Positions 1 to 15,647 of a stretch of 40,036 bases of DNA are shown in pieces. Below the pieces are notes generated by a model, which was given only the letters and a program-made list of their open reading frames with translations, made no database searches and had not been told where the DNA came from. How positions within the stretch are numbered: the first letter of the stretch is position 1; each line of letters begins with the position of its first letter. Source of the DNA: Alphaproteobacteria bacterium (lineage in GTDB: Bacteria; Pseudomonadota; Alphaproteobacteria; ATCC43930; CGMCC-115725); assembly GCA_030041335.1 (NCBI GenBank), contig JASHOB010000128.1, forward strand, positions 1 to 40,036, given 5' to 3'. Both the position numbers and the translations under genes were made by a program.

Positions 1-439
1 CTCAGTGGTTTCCTGCTTTGGGAAGGTCGGCTAAGGGGCATCAAGAGCCGTTCAACATACGAACGCGAAGCGGCGAAGAAGGGTCAAAAATTGCTGATCG
101 ACTGCCCATCGAACAGTGCGATCGACAGAATCATCGCCAGTCTCCATAGAAAGCATCACAAACTCGATGCGCCGGAATCCAGAAAAAGCCGCGAAGCGCA
201 ATTCGCCACGCTTCCTTCGATATCCCGCGATTTCCGGTTGGCTAAGTATATATCCGCGTGGGCTTTACGGCCAGGCGCAATCTCATTTGTTGTCGTTACA
301 CACGTTACTGTAGTGTGGCGGTCGTTGCGTAGGAGAGCGTAGCCTTGCGTAAGTAAAGGCGATTGTCCAATTCGGGGGTTTCAACGATTCCTGTTCCGTC
401 TCCCGGGCGACTTGCCCGCGCCCACTCGGAACTGGGACC
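1..439. other. Left-edge stretch without a recognisable gene
   Basis: This is the part of the integrated element upstream of the traG remnant. One plus-strand frame is open from the window edge to a TAG at about 340-342, so a truncated 3' end of an unknown gene is possible, but the translation has no motif I recognise. The base composition looks less GC-rich than the chromosomal genes further right. No promoter or RNA gene is evident. Confidence 0.3.
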
Positions 440-2059
440 ATGACTCCAACACGCTTCCTCGTCGGCCAGATCCTTGTCGTCTTCGCCATCGTGATCGGTG
501 GACTCTGGTTGTCGACCGAATGGGTCGCTACCGCGCTCGGCTATCAGCCCCGGCTCGGCTTACCCTGGTTCGAGGCTCTCTCGCTACCGGTTTATTACCC
601 ATGGCGCCTCTTCGAATGGTGGTACGCGTTCGATGCTTATGAGCCGACGGTCTTCAACAAGTCGGGCATCATGGCGGCGTCGAGCGGCGTGGCCGGCATC
701 GTGGTCGCGGTCATCGGTTCGCTGTGGCGGGCGCGGCAGAGCCGCCTCGCCACCACCTACGGGTCGTCGCGCCGGGCAAGCCGGCCTGAGCTCGAGGCCG
801 CCGGCCTGTTCCGGCCCGCCGGCGTCTTTCTCGGACGACTGAAGGACCGGTATCTGCGACACGACGGGCCGGAGCATGTCATGGCCTTCGCCCCGACCCG
901 AAGCGGCAAGGGCGTGGGGCTTGTCATTCCAACGCTTCTGTCGTGGACCGGAAGCGCTGTAGTCCACGACATCAAGGGCGAGAACTGGCAACTGACCGCT
1001 GGGTGGCGCGCACGGTTCTCTCATTGCCTGCTGTTCAATCCGACCGATCCTCGTTCGGCCCGGTACAACCCGTTGCTCGAGGTGCGTAAAGGCCCGAACG
1101 AAGTCCGCGACGTCCAGAACATCGCCGACATATTGGTCGATCCCGAAGGCGCGCTCGAACGCCGCTCCCATTGGGAGAAGACCAGTCATTCACTCCTGGT
1201 CGGCGTGATTCTCCATGTCCTCTACGCCGAACCGGAAAAGACCCTGTCGCGGGTCGCGACCTTCCTCTCCGATCCGCGGCGCAGTTTCGAGCACACGCTA
1301 CGCCACATGATGGAGACCAATCATCTTGGCACGGCGGACCATCCCATTGTCCATCCGGTGGTCGCCTCGGCGGCACGGGAGGTGCTGAACAAGTCTGACA
1401 ACGAACGCTCGGGCGTGCTCTCGACGGCGATGTCCTGCCTTGGCATTTGCCGCGACCCGGTAGTTGCCGTGACGACCGCGTCCTGCGACTCGCGCATTGC
1501 TGACTTGGTCGACGCCGAGCTGCCTGCCTCGCTCTATCTCGTGATCCCGCCTTCGGACATCTCCCGGACCAACCCAAAGCCTCGAAGGCGACCCGGCCAA
1601 GCGGCGCCGTCATCTCCTCCTAATGATGCTAGACGAGTTCCCGGCCCCGGAACGGCTCGAATTCTTCGAGACGGTACTCGCCTTCAAGGCTGGCTACGGC
1701 ATGCGCGACTATCTCATCGCCCATTCCCTGAACCAGATTTCCAAGGCTTATGGCGAGAACAGCGCCATCCTAGACAATTGCCATGTTCGGATCGAGTTCT
1801 CCGCGAGCGACGAGCGCACGGCAAAGCGCATCTCGAATGCGCTCGGGACGGCAACGGAACGGCCGTTGCAGCGGAACTATGCTGGACACCGTGTCGCGCC
1901 AGGAAACGGCCCGCCCATTGCTCCCGCCCATTGCTGACGTCGGGCGGCGTGATGCAGCTCCCGTCGGCGGAGGAGCTGATCCTGGTCTCGGGCCTGGCGC
2001 TGATTCGCGCCCAGAAGCTGCGTTACTACGAAGACCGTAACCAACCGGCAACGAGATGA
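440..2059 (+). pseudogene. traG: Broken conjugal coupling protein TraG/VirD4
   Basis: Type IV coupling proteins are inner-membrane ATPases that deliver relaxosome DNA to the mating channel. Two N-terminal hydrophobic segments (about residues 7-25 and 83-96), a Walker A motif (APTRSGKG, residues 151-158) and the front of the ATPase domain read in one frame to about 1575. The Walker B region (LLMMLDEFPA) continues in another frame from about 1581, with roughly 16-17 family residues missing between. That frame runs to about 1890; the SRQETARPLL segment is in the third frame from 1894, with about 10 residues missing. A 13-bp tandem duplication at 1910-1935 then restores the first frame for the C-terminal VMQLP...YYED segment. 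The missing-residue counts come from memory of the family. The start ATG and final stop are intact, but no full-length protein can be made. No mpf genes adjoin it, so the transfer module is defunct or deleted. Confidence 0.9.
1910..1935 (+). repeat. 13-bp perfect tandem duplication inside traG remnant
   Basis: CCCGCCCATTGCT occurs twice back to back (1910-1922 and 1923-1935). The added 13 bp is one more than a multiple of three and shifts the reading frame. The residues RPLL are encoded once in each copy, in different frames, which fits a slippage duplication in an ancestral gene. Confidence 0.95.
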
Positions 2060-2313
2060 CGGGTCAGCATTTCGAGGATCTAGCGGAGACCATGAGCGTC
2101 CGGCAATTACGCGAGACGCTCGGGATAACAGAGGCCCAGCGCATCGCTTGGCAGCGTGCTGGCCGAATCCCGTCATTCATACCTGGCACACACAGATATC
2201 TGACCCGCAGAGTCATGGAGCGGCTAGGGCTTGACGCCGACGGTCAACGGACGGTTAGTTTGCCGGAGCTCGAAAAGGAGGCGCTCCGCGCTGTTGATCG
2301 ATGGGACAAGTGA
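2056..2313 (+). CDS. Small helix-turn-helix protein, possible excisionase
   Basis: An 85-residue basic protein. The stretch from residue 13 (SVRQLRETLGI, then an AWQRAGRIPSF segment and a GTHRYLTRR wing-like segment) resembles the compact winged HTH of MerR/AlpA-type excisionases. Its ATG overlaps the TGA of the traG remnant (ATGA), and its end overlaps the integrase start by 13 bp, so it is probably translated together with the integrase. A second ATG at 2092 would remove 12 residues and is an equally plausible start. The position directly before an integrase suggests a recombination directionality factor or a regulator of it. This is inference, because the family match is weak. Confidence 0.5.
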   Translation: MTGQHFEDLAETMSVRQLRETLGITEAQRIAWQRAGRIPSFIPGTHRYLTRRVMERLGLDADGQRTVSLPELEKEALRAVDRWDK

Positions 2314-3377
2314 CAGTCCCGTATTTCCGCACAAAAGCGAGTGGCTTCTATTGGGAGCCTAGCCGAAAACTGCGGAAGTTCGGCTTCGCGCCGCGACCGC
2401 TTGGAACCGATGAAGGGGCTGCCTTAAGGGTGGCCATTGCGCTGAACGAACAAGTTAAATCCGCTATTCATGATGCCCTAGGATCGGCCGCACCCGTCCA
2501 CGGGTCCATCGCTTGGGCCTGCATACGGTATCGGGCGTCGCGGCAGTGGCACAATCTCGCTCCTTCCACGCGGCGGTCGTACGGTCAATGTCTCGACCGG
2601 ATCGAAAAGGTGTTTGGCCCCCTCCCCTGTCAAAGCATAACTCGGGTGGTCGTTAAACGTTGGCAGGAAAAGCTCGAAGCGAGAGCTCCTGCATTTGCTG
2701 CTGCAACGCTGCGTGTGCTGAGGATCCTGATGGGCTTTGCCAATGACCAAGGCATCAGGATCGACATGGATAATTTCGCGCGATTGCATCTGCACACGGC
2801 CGGTGGCGGGGAGGAGCCATGGCAGGCTTACGAAATCTCGGCATATTGCGACGAGGCGCGCTGGCAGGGGCGGCCAAGCATTGGTTTGGCGGCCCTATTG
2901 GCGGTTTGCCTGGCACAGCGCGAGGGCGACGTCCTGCGCCTGCCCTGGTCGGCGTGGGACAAGGAGGCCGGGACGATCACACTACGCCAGCGCAAGACTG
3001 GCCGTGCGATTGCCATTCCGGCCCTACCCTCGCTCACGCACGCGCTGTCGACGACTCCCAAGCGCGGAACCGTCATGGTGATTTCCGAAAAGAGCGGCCG
3101 ACCTTATGGCGAGCATCATTTCCGCCATCTGCACCGCGCCATCTGCCGCGCCGCTGGCATCGACCAGGGCCGCAAGTTCATGACGCTGCGCCACACAGGG
3201 GCCACCTGGCTCGGAATCGCGGGCGCGACAGACGACGAGCTGCGCGCCGTCACAGGCCACCAGACGCGGGGTGTCGTCGCGCGTTACGTACGTCCCGATG
3301 AGACCATGGCGCGTGCCGCCGTGGCAAAGCTAAGGCTAAGGGATAAAGCATTGACGCCCGACCGCGAACAAAATTAG
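2301..3377 (+). CDS. int: Tyrosine recombinase (phage/ICE-type integrase)
   Basis: A 358-residue site-specific recombinase that would integrate or excise the element at the neighbouring tRNA gene. The N-terminal half holds a SAM-like core-binding domain (about residues 60-165). The catalytic domain follows, with Arg207 (AQREGDVLRL), a Lys in the beta-hairpin (RQRKTGRA), Arg297 (TLRHTGAT), His320 (VTGHQ) and nucleophile Tyr329 (ARYV). The usual HxxR histidine is Met294 here. The gene ends 75 bp before the 3' end of tRNA-Lys, the classic position for an integrase beside its attachment site. The reading frame is intact, unlike traG, so the enzyme may still be active. Confidence 0.9.
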   Translation: MGQVTVPYFRTKASGFYWEPSRKLRKFGFAPRPLGTDEGAALRVAIALNEQVKSAIHDALGSAAPVHGSIAWACIRYRASRQWHNLAPSTRRSYGQCLDRIEKVFGPLPCQSITRVVVKRWQEKLEARAPAFAAATLRVLRILMGFANDQGIRIDMDNFARLHLHTAGGGEEPWQAYEISAYCDEARWQGRPSIGLAALLAVCLAQREGDVLRLPWSAWDKEAGTITLRQRKTGRAIAIPALPSLTHALSTTPKRGTVMVISEKSGRPYGEHHFRHLHRAICRAAGIDQGRKFMTLRHTGATWLGIAGATDDELRAVTGHQTRGVVARYVRPDETMARAAVAKLRLRDKALTPDREQN

Positions 3378-3381
3378 CACT

Positions 3382-3415
3382 GCGACGGAAAATCGGCGAC
3401 GGAAAGCGACGGAAA
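3382..3415 (+). repeat. Three direct repeats GCGACGGAAA between int and tRNA
   Basis: The decamer GCGACGGAAA is perfect at 3382-3391, 3396-3405 and 3406-3415. The spacings of 14 and 10 bp put the sites on one or nearly one face of the helix. The copies lie between the integrase stop and the tRNA 3' end, where arm-type integrase or excisionase binding sites are often found. The function is inferred. Confidence 0.75.
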
Positions 3416-3452
3416 GGCCAGCCGAACTGACCATCTAACTATTTGATTTGTT

Positions 3453-3528
<76 letters not shown>

Positions 3529-3546
3529 GCGCGTAGCGAGGCGCGG

Positions 3547-3575
3547 TGTATAACAAGGGGGGCGCCGCTTGTCGA
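3547..3575 (-). promoter_or_regulatory. Sigma-70-type promoter for tRNA-Lys
   Basis: On the minus strand a -35 TCGACA (3575-3570, 5 of 6 to TTGACA) is followed by a 17-bp spacer and a -10 TATACA (3552-3547). The tRNA begins 18 bp downstream. The element lies between rodA and the tRNA, so the tRNA can be transcribed independently of the mre operon. Confidence 0.55.
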
Positions 3576-3589
3576 GGATGAGAAGCACA

Positions 3590-4741
3590 TCATTCCTCTT
3601 CGCCATGGCGACCGATGCGGGCATCACGATGAATGTAAACGCTCATCAACAAGCCAAATCCCAGCATGATCGTCAACATTGCGGTGCCCCCATAGGACAC
3701 GAGCGGCAGCGGTACACCGACGATGGGGATCAACCCCATGACCATAGCCATATTGATGACGACGTAGAGCGCGAAGTTGGTGGTGATGCCTAAAGCCAGC
3801 AGCCGACCAAAATTGTTGCGGCTCGAGAACGCGATCGCAAAGCCATAGACAAAAATCAGAAGATAAATCACCAGCAAGGTCACCCCGCCTAACAGGCCAA
3901 ACTCTTCGGCAAACATGGTGAAGACGAAATCGGTCTGTTTTTCCGGGAGGAAATTGAGATGGGCCTGCGTGCCGGCCATGAAACCCTTGCCGAACTCCCC
4001 GCCCGAGCCGATTGCAATCTTCGACTGGAGACCGTGGTAGCCGGCCCCGAGCGGATCGCTTTCGGGATTGAGGAAGCTCAGTATGCGTGCCCTCTGATAG
4101 TCACGCAGATGGCGCCAAATTAGCGGCACGGCACCGCCGCCCGCCGCACCGACGAAAACGAACATCCACCATCGCACCCCGCCGAGAAAGAACATCGCAG
4201 CGCCGCCGAGCACCAACATTAAAGCGGTGCCGAGATCGGGCTGTTTCAAAACCAGCCCGGCAGGAATCAGAACCATCGCCGCCGGCACGATTAGTCGCCA
4301 AGGCCGCCCGATGCGTTCGAGATCCAAGGCATGGAAATAGCGTGCCAGCGCCAGCACCAGGGCCACCTTCATCAATTCGGAGGGCTGAAGTTGGATCACG
4401 CCAAGATCGATCCAGCGTTGCGCGCCCATGCCGACCGCGCCGCGCATGCCGACACCGACCAACAGCACCAGCATGAGTGCATAAACCGGATAAGCGAGCC
4501 GCAACCAGACGCGAATATCGACGAGTGCCACCGCGATCATGATGCAGGCGGCGACGCCGAGCCGGATCGATTGCTTGCCTGCCCAAGGCTGCCAGCTACC
4601 ATTCGCGGCAGAATAGAGCATCGCGAGGCCAATGCCGCCGACCAACGCGATCAAGAGGACGAGGCCCCAATTCAGACGCAGAAGCTTCTCCGGCACGGTG
4701 AGATGCATGCGCCCACCAAAGAAGAAACGGCCGTCCGCCAT
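3590..4741 (-). CDS. rodA: RodA, SEDS peptidoglycan glycosyltransferase
   Basis: A 383-residue polytopic inner-membrane protein of the SEDS family, which polymerises lipid II into glycan strands for side-wall elongation together with PBP2. About ten hydrophobic segments are visible, starting with LNWGLVLLIALVGGIGLAML. Family blocks include the region around QPSELMKVALVLALARY, the large periplasmic loop with KQTDFVFTMFAEEFG, and the C-terminal VPLPLVSYGGTAML. The length is normal for RodA. It starts 2 bp after the mrdA stop, so the two are translationally linked, as expected for partners that act as one complex. It is the last gene of the rod-shape cluster. Confidence 0.97.
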   Translation of the reverse strand: MADGRFFFGGRMHLTVPEKLLRLNWGLVLLIALVGGIGLAMLYSAANGSWQPWAGKQSIRLGVAACIMIAVALVDIRVWLRLAYPVYALMLVLLVGVGMRGAVGMGAQRWIDLGVIQLQPSELMKVALVLALARYFHALDLERIGRPWRLIVPAAMVLIPAGLVLKQPDLGTALMLVLGGAAMFFLGGVRWWMFVFVGAAGGGAVPLIWRHLRDYQRARILSFLNPESDPLGAGYHGLQSKIAIGSGGEFGKGFMAGTQAHLNFLPEKQTDFVFTMFAEEFGLLGGVTLLVIYLLIFVYGFAIAFSSRNNFGRLLALGITTNFALYVVINMAMVMGLIPIVGVPLPLVSYGGTAMLTIMLGFGLLMSVYIHRDARIGRHGEEE

Positions 4742-4743
4742 AA

Positions 4744-6654
4744 TCAGCGCTTTTCCCCGGCGTCGGCCACAGTGAACAGCCGATCGGGAACACGTCGTGC
4801 TGGATCGCGCCGTTGTACTTCACGCAGGATATCGCGGCAGATCGGCGCCGCCACTGCCGAACCGCCGCCGCCCGTGGTGCCGCCATGCTCTATCACCGTG
4901 GCGCAGACATAGCGCGGCGCACTGACTGGGGCGAAGGCGATGAACAATGCGTGGTCGCGCTCCTTCCACGGCAGCTCCAGCGATTTCTTCACGCCGCGTT
5001 CGCGTTCGGCCTGGCTGATGTGGCGGACTTGCGAGGTTCCAGATTTACCCCCCATCGCCATGCCCGGCTCGGTAATACGTTCGGCATAAGCAGTTCCACC
5101 AGGTTCGTTGACCACCGCCTTCATGCCGTCGACGACCAACGCTAGATGCTTCTCCGGAATATTCAGCTCGTCGAAAGCACCAACGGCATCATCGTGCCCT
5201 ACCGTCCCGGTCGCGCCGCCGGTGACGATGCCCTCATCGCGCAACAGGCGCGGGATCACGACGCGGTTCGTGACAAGGCGTGCCGCCATGACGCAAAGCT
5301 GCAGCGGCGTAGTTGTGTCATAGCTTTGTCCGATGCCGGCACTCACCGTCTCACCCTGTTGCCACCGGATTCCCGTGGTCCGCAATTTCCAGTCCGTGTC
5401 GGGAATGAGACCAGGGGCTTCAGCGGGAAGATCGATACCGGTCGGGCCGCCCAGACCGAAACGGCGCGCCATGCTGGCGATGCGATCGATCCCGGTGCGA
5501 TGAGCGGTCTCGAAGAAAAATACATCGCAAGAATGCTTGATGGCCTCGCGCAGCACCAGCGTGCCGTGGCCGCCTTTTTTCCAGCAATGGAATGCGGCAT
5601 TGCCGAGATAGAATATGCCGTGACATTCGATACGCGTCTGGGGCGTGATCGTGCCGGCGCCGAGCGCCGCTAGCGCCACCATCGGCTTGAAAGTCGAACC
5701 CGGCGCATAAGTCCCTGCGATCGCCTTGTTGATCAGCGGCCGATAGGGATCAGTGTGCCACAGTCGCCACTGCGCATCCGAGACGCCGCTGGTGAAGCTC
5801 GAAGGGTCGAAGCTCGGCACCGAGACGAGCGCCAGGACGTCACCCGTCCACGCATCCAGCAGCACCGAAGCGGCGCTGGGGAATTCGGCACAGCGGCGTG
5901 TGACGAAATCCTGCATCGCCATGTCGATGCCCAGCACCGTATCTTGTCCGGGCTTGCCATCGTCCTGCTTGAGCTCGCGCACCACACGGCCATAGGCATT
6001 GACTTCCACCTGCTTCGAACCCGCGACGCCGCGCAAGTCGACGTCGTACTCCTTCTCGATCCCGCTCTTGCCGACGCGCATATCAGGCAACTCAAGCACC
6101 GGATCGCCGTTCAGCTCGTCTTCCGACACCACCGCGACATAACCCACGAAGTGCGACGCAATGGCGCCGAACGGATATTCGCGGATCAAGCCTTGCTCGA
6201 TGGAGACGCCCGGCAATTCGAGCGTGTTTACCTCGACGCGCGACATCTCGTCCCAAGACAGGTTCTCGCGCAACGAGACCGGAACGAAACTGTACCGGTG
6301 CCTGGCGTCGCGCAGGACGCGACGCCGGTCGGCATCGCTCAAAGGCACCAGAGTCGCAACCGCGTCGAGCGTCGCAATCAAATCGCGCGCCTGTTCCGGT
6401 ACCAACACCGCGCGATAAGTCGGGCGATTGCCGGCGAGCTTCACGCCGAACCGATCGAGGATCAGACCACGGCGTGGCGCAATCAGGCGAATGCCGATGC
6501 GGTTCTCGTTTGACAATGTCGTGTAGCGATCGGCCTCGACGACCTGCAAGTAATAGAGTCGGCCTCCGAGGGCGGCGAGCGCCGTGACTTGCGCGGCGCC
6601 AACAAGCATCGCACGTCGCGTCAAAAGGCGGGATTTGTTCCGGTCCCGGTTCAT
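4744..6654 (-). CDS. mrdA: Penicillin-binding protein 2, class B transpeptidase
   Basis: A 636-residue DD-transpeptidase that cross-links peptidoglycan during cell elongation. It has an N-terminal membrane anchor (about residues 14-36), a PBP dimerisation domain (about 60-230) and a C-terminal transpeptidase domain. The active-site motifs are complete: S320-T-F-K323 with nucleophile Ser320, S375-C-D377, and K537-S-G-T540. The start follows the mreD stop by one base. It is the cognate partner of RodA just downstream. The target class is that of mecillinam-type beta-lactams. Confidence 0.97.
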   Translation of the reverse strand: MNRDRNKSRLLTRRAMLVGAAQVTALAALGGRLYYLQVVEADRYTTLSNENRIGIRLIAPRRGLILDRFGVKLAGNRPTYRAVLVPEQARDLIATLDAVATLVPLSDADRRRVLRDARHRYSFVPVSLRENLSWDEMSRVEVNTLELPGVSIEQGLIREYPFGAIASHFVGYVAVVSEDELNGDPVLELPDMRVGKSGIEKEYDVDLRGVAGSKQVEVNAYGRVVRELKQDDGKPGQDTVLGIDMAMQDFVTRRCAEFPSAASVLLDAWTGDVLALVSVPSFDPSSFTSGVSDAQWRLWHTDPYRPLINKAIAGTYAPGSTFKPMVALAALGAGTITPQTRIECHGIFYLGNAAFHCWKKGGHGTLVLREAIKHSCDVFFFETAHRTGIDRIASMARRFGLGGPTGIDLPAEAPGLIPDTDWKLRTTGIRWQQGETVSAGIGQSYDTTTPLQLCVMAARLVTNRVVIPRLLRDEGIVTGGATGTVGHDDAVGAFDELNIPEKHLALVVDGMKAVVNEPGGTAYAERITEPGMAMGGKSGTSQVRHISQAERERGVKKSLELPWKERDHALFIAFAPVSAPRYVCATVIEHGGTTGGGGSAVAAPICRDILREVQRRDPARRVPDRLFTVADAGEKR

Positions 6655-6655
6655 C

Positions 6656-7174
6656 TCACACGCGCAGCAACAGGCGGCGCTGCAGTTGCGCCAAGACGTA
6701 ATCGGCGATGGGAAACACCGCCACCGTCACCAGCACTTGAAACATAAAGGGCCGTGGCGCTAACGGTGTCATGCTCAGCAGGCAGATCGCCAGCCATTGC
6801 AAACCGATCGCGACGGCAGCCGCCGCGAAAAACCCCGCCCAAATGAGGGCAAATTCCTGGTTCGCCGCGCGACCGCGGAACACCAGGATCAGACTGCGCA
6901 AGATGAGAAAGGTGAGCGACGAGAGACCAATGTAGGGCGTGCCGTCCAGTACATCGAGCATGATGCCAATGACGAAGATTGCGGAAGGCGGCATCAGGTC
7001 GGGTCGGTACACCGTCCAATAATAGACCGCCATCAAGGCAAAGGCCGGCATCGCCACCGCCAGCCCCGGCACCTGAAGCGGCACCACGGACAAAATGACG
7101 GCGAAGACGCTGCTGGTAAGCGGAACGAGGCGATAGATGACTTGGGCATCCCGCTGCAAGAAAGCGTGGCGCAT
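6656..7174 (-). CDS. mreD: Rod shape-determining protein MreD
   Basis: A small inner-membrane protein of about 172 residues with five or so hydrophobic segments, which links MreC and the elongasome in the membrane. Identification rests on size, hydrophobicity and position between mreC and mrdA, because MreD sequences are weakly conserved. The frame extends upstream to a TTG at 7189 that overlaps the mreC TGA (TTGA). I chose the ATG at 7174 because TTG is rare, but the overlapping TTG start would fit tight coupling and cannot be excluded. Confidence 0.85.
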   Translation of the reverse strand: MRHAFLQRDAQVIYRLVPLTSSVFAVILSVVPLQVPGLAVAMPAFALMAVYYWTVYRPDLMPPSAIFVIGIMLDVLDGTPYIGLSSLTFLILRSLILVFRGRAANQEFALIWAGFFAAAAVAIGLQWLAICLLSMTPLAPRPFMFQVLVTVAVFPIADYVLAQLQRRLLLRV

Positions 7175-7185
7175 GGCCTCATCCG

Positions 7186-8091
7186 TCAACGCTGAAACAG
7201 GCCGGCGGGGCGATTGGGGCCGGCGCGGGGCGCGGGTGCTGGCACCGGCTGCGGCAGAAACGCCGACAGCCCGAGATCGACAATGCGGACATAATCGAGA
7301 CGCGCCAATTCGGCATAGGGCGCGACGCGCACCTCGTCGCCTCTGATTGAGGCCACCACGCCCACCGGCAGATCGGGAGGAAACACGCCCTCAGCGCCGC
7401 CGGTGACAACGTGGTCGCCGACCTTGATCGCATTGTTGCCCGGGAGAAAAAGGAGCACAGGTTCGGCGGAATTATCGCCGGCGAGCACGGCGCGCTGTCG
7501 CGAAGCGCCGACGACGACTGGAATGCGTGAATTAAGGTCGCTCAAAAGCAAGATGCGCGCCGTGCGTTCGCCGACCTCGGCGACGCGGCCAATCAACCCC
7601 TCGCCGGTCATTCCCGCCTGCCCGCGCGCAACCCCGTCGCGCGCGCCCGCATCGACCAGCACATTGCGGGCAAACGCCCCGCCGGAATTGGCGATCACCT
7701 GCGCGGTGATCGAGAAACTCGCGCCATAGGGCTGGTAGCGGGTGAGCGCTCGCAACTCCGTGTTCTCGCTCGCCAGCCGCCGTGCCGCTGCCTGCCACTG
7801 CATGAGCCGGTCGTTGTCCTCGCGCAGACGCAGATTTTCCTGGTAAAGGTCGAACAGCCCTTCGACATGGCGCACGCCCGACGCCAGCGACGCCGCCGGC
7901 CTGGCAAGCGCCGACAATACCGGCGCCACGAAATCGGCGGCGGCCACCCGGACGCGCTCGAACATGATGAGATCGGCCTTGCCGAGGACGATCAGCAGCA
8001 GCGAGGCCAACACCAGAAACGGCACTCCAAGCCGTTGCGCCAGAAGGCGCTGGGTGGAGGGGCGAAGGGTCGATTCCGAGCGTTCGCGCAA
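7186..8091 (-). CDS. mreC: Rod shape-determining protein MreC
   Basis: A 301-residue bitopic periplasmic protein that dimerises and couples MreB to PBP2/RodA. One transmembrane segment (about residues 24-42, LGVPFLVLASLLLIVLGKA) is followed by a coiled coil (about 75-105, LYQENLRLREDNDRLMQW) and the two beta-barrel domains with GLIGRVAEVGERTARILLLSD and VVTGGAEGVFPPDLPVG. The only start ahead of the membrane segment is a TTG at 8091, preceded by GAGG at suitable spacing. A proline-rich C-terminal tail is typical of alphaproteobacterial MreC. Confidence 0.95.
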   Translation of the reverse strand: MRERSESTLRPSTQRLLAQRLGVPFLVLASLLLIVLGKADLIMFERVRVAAADFVAPVLSALARPAASLASGVRHVEGLFDLYQENLRLREDNDRLMQWQAAARRLASENTELRALTRYQPYGASFSITAQVIANSGGAFARNVLVDAGARDGVARGQAGMTGEGLIGRVAEVGERTARILLLSDLNSRIPVVVGASRQRAVLAGDNSAEPVLLFLPGNNAIKVGDHVVTGGAEGVFPPDLPVGVVASIRGDEVRVAPYAELARLDYVRIVDLGLSAFLPQPVPAPAPRAGPNRPAGLFQR

Positions 8092-8140
8092 GGCCGCTAC
8101 CTCGAAAAATCGCCCAATTATACCGGGTTGCAGCTAAAAC

Positions 8141-10929
<2,789 letters not shown>

Positions 10930-11521
10930 GGCACGGGTCCTTGAGTATCGGGAGGAAGTGTGCGGAAAGTTGGAATGCACCCCTAAACGCCAGGCCAAAA
11001 TCCGCCTAGCCTCGCGCTCAGGGGATGCTAAGTCGCAGAGCCCCCCGGCTCGTACCGCGGCGCGAGAAACCGCGATCCAAAATGGACCGGGTGGGGATCG
11101 CCTTGGTCGACGTGCCGAACATGCCTTTAGAAATGCGCCAAACCGCCGTGCAGGTCAAGGGAGGGTGCCACCCCGTCCGGCCGTCGGCCTCACTGGCTGA
11201 AACTGGGCGCTCGGTCTGCAAATCGCCGCCCTGGCCGGGGATCGGCGATCACGACGAGCGAGAGAGAGTGCCGAGGTTTTGCGTCAAGTGCTGACGCCGG
11301 CAATCCCCGGGCACGTCGCCGATGGCACCGCTCGCTGATCTGTGGCACGGACGTCGTGGGGCCGCCGGCCGTGCCGAGCTCGCCGCTGACGGTCGAGGGC
11401 TGTGCGCGCGACACACAACGGTCATTCGAGCCGCCGCGTTGGAAGACGGTATTATCGTCCTACATGCCCTATGGCCGGCGATGCGTCTAGAATGGACCTC
11501 GGATCGGACTGAGAGAATCGG
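10930..11521. other. 592-bp divergent spacer between leuA and patatin gene
   Basis: No gene is supported here. The region must carry the leuA promoter (minus) and that of the patatin-like gene (plus). Two small hairpins are visible: GAGCC-N4-GGCTC at 11038-11051 and GCGTCA-N5-TGACGC at 11281-11297. A 67-codon minus frame (11018-11221) has no run of leucine codons, so it is not a leucine attenuator peptide. I recognise no T-box or riboswitch. Confidence 0.5.
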
Positions 11522-15644
<4,123 letters not shown>

Positions 15645-15647
15645 GGT

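Noticed and set aside
3382-3415. CRISPR-like array
   Set aside because: Only three 10-nt units with gaps of 4 and 0 bp; no spacers and no cas genes.
1-3450. Second attachment-site copy (repeat of the tRNA 3' end)
   Set aside because: I looked by eye for the GGTTCGAGTCC...GCGCCCACCA sequence or its complement in the left part and did not find it, so both ends of the element are not in the window.
11018-11221. Small minus-strand frame upstream of leuA as a leader peptide
   Set aside because: It has only scattered leucines, no codon run, and no attenuator-like terminator hairpin with a T-run before leuA.
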